NCBI RefSeq assembly: GCF_947503415.1
Contig: NZ_CANNDS010000002.1
Coordinates: 558,001 to 622,000, forward strand
DNA from: an uncultured Tateyamaria sp.
Lineage (GTDB): Bacteria > Pseudomonadota > Alphaproteobacteria > Rhodobacterales > Rhodobacteraceae
Length of the DNA: 64,000 bases
Direction: 5' to 3'
Made by a program: the position numbers and the translations under genes. Under the pieces are notes generated by a model. It did no database searches. It was not told the DNA's origin and saw nothing but the letters and a program-made list of their open reading frames with translations. Below are positions 60,166 to 64,000 of the stretch, piece by piece. Position 1 is the stretch's first letter; every line of letters begins with the position of its first letter.

Positions 60166-61986
60166 ATGTTCCAACTCCCCTTCCCCGTCCGCGACGCCAA
60201 CGCCACAGCCGGGGATCAACCCTTGGGCAATCTGCCCGAATGGAACCTCGATGACCTCTATGCGGGTGAAGATGCCCCTGAACTCAAACGCGACCTCGAT
60301 TGGCTCGAAGAGGCATGCAAGAGCTTTGCGACCGATTACGAAAACAAGCTCGACCAACTGGATGCGACGGGGTTGCTTGACTGCATCCAGCGCCAGGAAC
60401 GGATTAATCAGGTCGCCGGGCGTATCATGTCCTATGCGGGCCTGCGCTATTACCAACTGACGACGGATGCGGGCCGGGCCAAGTTCATGTCCGACGTGCA
60501 GGAAAAGATCACCAACTTCACGACGCCGCTTGTGTTCTTCACCCTCGAACTCAACCGGCTTGAAGACGACCACCTGTCGGGTCTGCTGGATCAGAATGAC
60601 GACCTCGCTCGCTACAAACCAATCTTCGACAAGATCCGGGCGATGAAGCCGCACCAGCTTTCCGACGAGTTGGAGAAATTCCTGCACGACCTCGGCGTGG
60701 TGGGCGATGCCTGGGAGCGGCTGTTTGATGAAACCATCGCCGGTCTCACCTTCGACATCGACGGCGAGGCACTCAATATCGAAGGCACGCTGAATTTCCT
60801 CACGGACCCGGACCGCAAGAAGCGAGAAACGGCCGCGCGTGAATTGGCCGAGGTTTTTTCAGGCAACATCAAAACCTTCGCCCGTGTGCACAACACGCAA
60901 GCCAAGGAAAAGGAAATCGTGGACCGTTGGCGTGGCATGCCCACGGCGCAGACGGGCCGGCACCTCAGCAACCAGGTCGAGCCAGAGGTGGTCGAAGCGC
61001 TGCGCAACGCGGTGGTCGATGCCTACCCCAAACTCAGCCACCGCTACTACGAACTGAAGCGCAAATGGCTGGGTCTGGAAACCATGCAGGTCTGGGATCG
61101 CAACGCACCCCTGCCCATGGAGGACCCCCGCATCGTCAATTGGGACGAGGCCGAAAAGACGGTCATGGACGCCTACAACGCCTTTGATCCGCGGATGGGC
61201 GACCTCGCACAGCCGTTCTTCAAAAAGGGCTGGATCGACGCAGGCGTGAAACCCGGCAAAGCCCCCGGTGCCTTTGCCCACCCCACAGTCACGGATGTGC
61301 ATCCCTACGTGATGCTCAACTACCTGGGCAAACCGCGCGACGTGATGACACTCGCCCACGAACTTGGCCACGGCGTGCATCAGGTCCTCGCGGCAGGCCA
61401 AGGTGAAATGCTGTCCTCCACGCCCCTCACGCTGGCCGAAACGGCTTCGGTCTTTGGCGAGATGCTCACGTTCCGCAAAATGCTTGACGGGGCCAAGGAC
61501 GACGCCCAGCGCAAAGTGATGCTGGCCGGCAAAGTCGAGGACATGATCAACACGGTTGTGCGCCAGATCGCGTTCTATGACTTTGAATGCAAATTGCACG
61601 AGGCCCGCCGGGGCGGCGAACTCACGCCCGAAGACATCAATGCGCTCTGGATGTCGGTTCAGGCCGAAAGCCTCGGTCCGGCCTTCGAATTCATGGACGG
61701 GTACGAGACCTTCTGGGCCTACATCCCCCACTTCGTACACTCGCCCTTCTACGTCTACGCCTACGCGTTTGGCGACGGGCTCGTGAATGCGCTGTATTCT
61801 GTCTACGCCGATGGCGCGGAAGGGTTTGAGGACAAGTATTTCGACATGCTCAAGGCGGGCGGTTCCAAACACCACAAGGAATTGCTGGCCCCGTTCGGCC
61901 TCGACGCCTCTGATCCCAAATTCTGGGACAAAGGACTCAGCATGATTTCCGGCTTCATCGACGAGTTGGAAGAAATGGAAGACTGA
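60166..61986 (+). CDS. pepF: Oligoendopeptidase F (M3B metallopeptidase)
   Basis: A 606-aa cytosolic zinc peptidase. The HExxH motif is intact in TLAHELGHGVHQ (about 394-405), with the third ligand Glu in TLAETASVFGEML. The N-terminal PepF domain (WNLDDLYAGEDAPELKRDLD) is complete. The ATG at 60166 follows AAAGGT; the frame to 60106 adds an unlikely Arg/Pro stretch. Normal length for the family. Confidence 0.95.
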   Translation: MFQLPFPVRDANATAGDQPLGNLPEWNLDDLYAGEDAPELKRDLDWLEEACKSFATDYENKLDQLDATGLLDCIQRQERINQVAGRIMSYAGLRYYQLTTDAGRAKFMSDVQEKITNFTTPLVFFTLELNRLEDDHLSGLLDQNDDLARYKPIFDKIRAMKPHQLSDELEKFLHDLGVVGDAWERLFDETIAGLTFDIDGEALNIEGTLNFLTDPDRKKRETAARELAEVFSGNIKTFARVHNTQAKEKEIVDRWRGMPTAQTGRHLSNQVEPEVVEALRNAVVDAYPKLSHRYYELKRKWLGLETMQVWDRNAPLPMEDPRIVNWDEAEKTVMDAYNAFDPRMGDLAQPFFKKGWIDAGVKPGKAPGAFAHPTVTDVHPYVMLNYLGKPRDVMTLAHELGHGVHQVLAAGQGEMLSSTPLTLAETASVFGEMLTFRKMLDGAKDDAQRKVMLAGKVEDMINTVVRQIAFYDFECKLHEARRGGELTPEDINALWMSVQAESLGPAFEFMDGYETFWAYIPHFVHSPFYVYAYAFGDGLVNALYSVYADGAEGFEDKYFDMLKAGGSKHHKELLAPFGLDASDPKFWDKGLSMISGFIDELEEMED

Positions 61987-62117
61987 GACCAAGGGTGGGA
62001 TGGCCGTGTACCGGGCTGCTCCCACCGCACCCGACGTCGCGGCGAGAGCATGGCTTCCAGCAAGCATGTTGGGCTTTTTGTCTGGATAGATATCCCCCAT
62101 AGGAGCAATTTTCCAAG

Positions 62118-62660
62118 ATGCTCACTCTCGCGCCACTGACACCATCGGACCTGACACGCGTGGGACATGTCACTGTCCATCCCGACCAGATCAAGTTCTC
62201 GGGCACCGTGGCAGAGGCCTTCCAAGCCTCAGAACCGGATGTTGATTTCCACGGGATCTTTGAAAACGACACGGCGGTTGGCTTTTTCAAGATCGACCGA
62301 GCCTATGCCACACGCTACCCCTTCGCAGCGCCACATGGGTTGGGCCTTCGAGCGTTCATGATTGATGCGGCGCGGCAAGGCACTGGTATCGGCACGCAGT
62401 CCTGCAGACTGCTCCCGGACTATTTGCGGGTGCGCTACCCGGACCAGTCGAAACTCTGGCTGACTGTGAACTTCACCAACCCGACGGCCTATCGTGCCTA
62501 TCGATCTGGAGGATTTCAGGATACAGGGCACGTCTGGCCACACGGAGATGCCGGCCCGCAAAACGTTCTGATGCTCAACTACACAGCAGAAGCTACCAGC
62601 CCCCGGCATAAATCCGGGCCAGGCTCCCATCTGTCTGCAAATCGCGCAGCGCAGCATTGA
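62118..62660 (+). CDS. GNAT-family N-acetyltransferase
   Basis: A 180-aa protein with a GNAT core: HGIFENDTAVGFFKIDR, FMIDAARQGTGIGTQSCRLL (acetyl-CoA loop with QGTGIG) and LTVNFTNPTAYRAYRSGGFQDTGH split at 155-165. The last 30 residues are weakly conserved-looking and overlap the convergent transporter gene by 68 bp. AGGAGC is 14 nt before the ATG. Acceptor unknown. Confidence 0.85.
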   Translation: MLTLAPLTPSDLTRVGHVTVHPDQIKFSGTVAEAFQASEPDVDFHGIFENDTAVGFFKIDRAYATRYPFAAPHGLGLRAFMIDAARQGTGIGTQSCRLLPDYLRVRYPDQSKLWLTVNFTNPTAYRAYRSGGFQDTGHVWPHGDAGPQNVLMLNYTAEATSPRHKSGPGSHLSANRAAQH

Positions 62661-63375
62661 GCGCATCCAGGTGCACATGCGCTCCGCTGGCCTTGGACAG
62701 GCCAAAATGAGCGGTGCGCGGCGCGATCGTCACGGGCATGGCACGGATCACGTCGGACAGGCCGACGGTTTGCAGGTGATGTTCGCCCACCTTGGCATCC
62801 AATGCCGCGAACTGGATGCGGCCAAATTTCAACATGTCGAACATGCTCGCAATCGAATTGGCCCGCTGGATCGGCTGGTTGCGCGCAAATGCGGCCTCCA
62901 TCTCTGCATCGATCACGGCACCGTTCAACAAACCCAAGCGGGCATCGGCGATGTCGGCATAGTCGCCCGCCCACGCCGCAGCGTCTGGCCTTGTTTCGCT
63001 ATTGTACCACAGCGCGCTGGTCTGTTCGAAAGTAGCATCGGAAAAAGCGAGGAACTCAGCGCGCGCATCGCTGTAAAACAACGGCAGAATTCCATCGACA
63101 TCGCCGACGCGTGCCTCTTCCTGACAGCGCGCCCAAGGCATCAGAACCACTTCTGCCGTGATCCCGTCCATGCGGTCCACCAAGGCCTCAAGCAACTCGA
63201 CCTTCAGCCCGCCGGTGGGCGCACCTTCCGTCCCAAGCGTATAGGGCGGGTACGGGTCATAACAAAACACCAGGTGGGTCTGCGCGCGCGCGACAGGCGC
63301 AAACATACACAAGACCAGGACCCAACAGAGGGCCCGGCTGACTGTTCGTACTGCCGCGGTTGTCATGATGTGCAC
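62593..63375 (-). CDS. Family 3 periplasmic solute-binding protein
   Basis: A 260-aa protein with a signal peptide (MTTAAVRTVSRALCWVLVLC ... ARAQ; the ATG at 63375 or 63366) and a bilobed binding fold: LVFCYDPYPPYTLGTEG, GGLKVELLEALVDRM, ARVGDVDGILPLFYSDAR and late DALNAALRDLQTDGSLARIY. Amino-acid-type or orphan PAS-like sensor domain. No permease or ATPase genes nearby. Confidence 0.88.
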   Translation of the reverse strand: MHIMTTAAVRTVSRALCWVLVLCMFAPVARAQTHLVFCYDPYPPYTLGTEGAPTGGLKVELLEALVDRMDGITAEVVLMPWARCQEEARVGDVDGILPLFYSDARAEFLAFSDATFEQTSALWYNSETRPDAAAWAGDYADIADARLGLLNGAVIDAEMEAAFARNQPIQRANSIASMFDMLKFGRIQFAALDAKVGEHHLQTVGLSDVIRAMPVTIAPRTAHFGLSKASGAHVHLDALNAALRDLQTDGSLARIYAGGW

Positions 63376-63495
63376 CTTTCAAGGCTCGAGCCAATAACGC
63401 CGCTGTGATCGAATAGTTCCCGTCACAGCGCACTTTTTATCGGCATCGCAGTTAACCGCCCCTTAAGGCACGCAAGCACCGCTCATTTGAGGCGC

Positions 63496-63765
63496 TCACT
63501 TCAACTGACTGTCCTTGGATCCGCGGCGGTTGATCCCGCCCCGCGCTTTGAAGGCTGCATCGCGTTCGGCCACGCAATCCACGCATAGTTTCACGCCAGG
63601 CAACGCTTTACGGCGTGCTTCGGGGATCGGCTCTTCGCATTCCGCACAATGGGTCAGGCTCTCGCCAACAGGGGCTTTGCGGGCCTGCATACGCGCCAAC
63701 TCGTCCGAAATGGACGCCTCGATCTGTTCCGACACCGCCCCGTCCTTGGCCCAACCGCCTGCCAT
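63496..63765 (-). CDS. DksA/TraR-type C4 zinc-finger protein
   Basis: An 89-aa protein whose C-terminal half has the C4 finger C-x2-C...C-x2-C (HCAECEEPIPEARRKALPGV then LCVDC). It lacks the long DksA coiled coil with its DxxDxA tip, so it belongs to the small YbiI/TraR-like branch and may bind RNA polymerase without ppGpp. The ATG at 63765 follows GGGGTAATG. Confidence 0.9.
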   Translation of the reverse strand: MAGGWAKDGAVSEQIEASISDELARMQARKAPVGESLTHCAECEEPIPEARRKALPGVKLCVDCVAERDAAFKARGGINRRGSKDSQLK

Positions 63766-63789
63766 TGCATTACCCCTTTTCGATCTGCG

Positions 63790-64000
63790 CTATCCCTTGG
63801 CCTTGGCAAACACAGCATCAATCAGGGCCTGCGTGCCCTGCGCATCCTCAAGATGCCAGGGATAAGGCGTGCCGGTCTGAACATGGCGCGAGAATGCCTC
63901 AACCTGTAACACATAATGGTTTGCGCCGGGAAATCGTTCCTCCGTCACCGCCGGAGGACTGTCATCACGCGCCGTGTTGCGCTGCAACTCCAACCGTGCC
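63790..64000 (-). CDS. Gfo/Idh/MocA-family oxidoreductase, C-terminal end (cut by window edge)
   Basis: The last ~69 residues only. The pattern FPGANHYVLQVEAFSRHVQT, then PYPWHLEDAQGTQALIDAVF, is the end of the C-terminal domain of NAD(P)-dependent dehydrogenases of the Gfo/Idh/MocA family. The frame is open to the right edge, so the start lies outside. Confidence 0.75.
   Translation of the reverse strand, partial: ARLELQRNTARDDSPPAVTEERFPGANHYVLQVEAFSRHVQTGTPYPWHLEDAQGTQALIDAVFAKAKG

Noticed and set aside
60859-62100. 413-codon minus-strand frame opposite pepF
   Set aside because: Shadow of pepF, which has HExxH and normal length.

Overview
This 64 kb window is chromosomal DNA of an alphaproteobacterium of the order Rhodobacterales (roseobacter group). 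The assignment rests on GC-rich coding DNA, the start of a dcw cluster (mraZ, rsmH) behind a long leader that looks like the UpsM sRNA leader of Rhodobacter sphaeroides, a DUF1127 gene followed by CcsR-type CCUCCUCCC hairpins, a single-chain pyruvate carboxylase, a carD/fdxA/S4/SUV3-like helicase cluster, and intergenic GC-rich palindromes ending in GAAGAAG-like tails. No plasmid, phage, integron or CRISPR hallmark is visible.

Layout. 0-1.7 kb: rsmH (cut by the window edge), mraZ and a regulated leader. 1.7-4.3 kb: a membrane protein, Mrp/ApbC, and a DUF1127 gene with six tandem anti-Shine-Dalgarno hairpins. 4.3-10.8 kb: a decaying block, with a broken winged-helix/TPR regulator, a truncated globin gene with an in-frame amber codon, a PAS/class III cyclase gene missing its catalytic centre, a methyltransferase and over 2 kb with no convincing gene. 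10.8-24.7 kb: UvrD/PcrA helicase, a degenerate receiver protein, an FMN alpha-hydroxy-acid dehydrogenase, pyruvate carboxylase with a coupled kinase, an MFS exporter, small secreted proteins, tRNA-Gly, an MBL-fold hydrolase and an AraC regulator. 24.8-28.8 kb: histidine genes hisBH (+) and hisA, hisF, hisE (-), with an opposite-strand DUF302 gene between hisA and hisF. 28.9-31.4 kb: a DUF2147 protein, a CoA-binding protein, a zinc-ribbon protein with an apparent AUC start, rlmB and tRNA-Tyr.

31.4-37.2 kb: a choline/betaine-type ABC transporter (binding protein, permease, ATPase), divergent from a four-gene overlapping operon encoding a ferric-reductase-like/Rieske membrane redox module of unknown function. 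37.2-43.9 kb: a glycosyltransferase-like protein, O-acetylhomoserine sulfhydrylase, a SIMPL protein and a large GspL/PilM-to-GspC/PilP-like envelope protein. 43.9-50.2 kb: hpd with a divergent Lrp/AsnC regulator, a KefB-type antiporter, and cobT and cobS transcribed away from each other. 50.2-55.2 kb: carD, fdxA, S4 protein, SUV3-like helicase and a TPR protein. 55.3-64 kb: SCP2 protein, lysophospholipase-like hydrolase, ligase-associated exonuclease plus ATP-dependent DNA ligase, amidohydrolase, PepF peptidase, GNAT, a solute-binding protein, a DksA-type zinc finger and the end of a Gfo/Idh/MocA-type oxidoreductase.

Most of the window is housekeeping. The least explained parts are the expanded CcsR-like array, the Rieske redox operon, the GspL-GspC-like fusion and the decaying globin/cyclase block. 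All family names come from reading motifs by eye; no database search was run.
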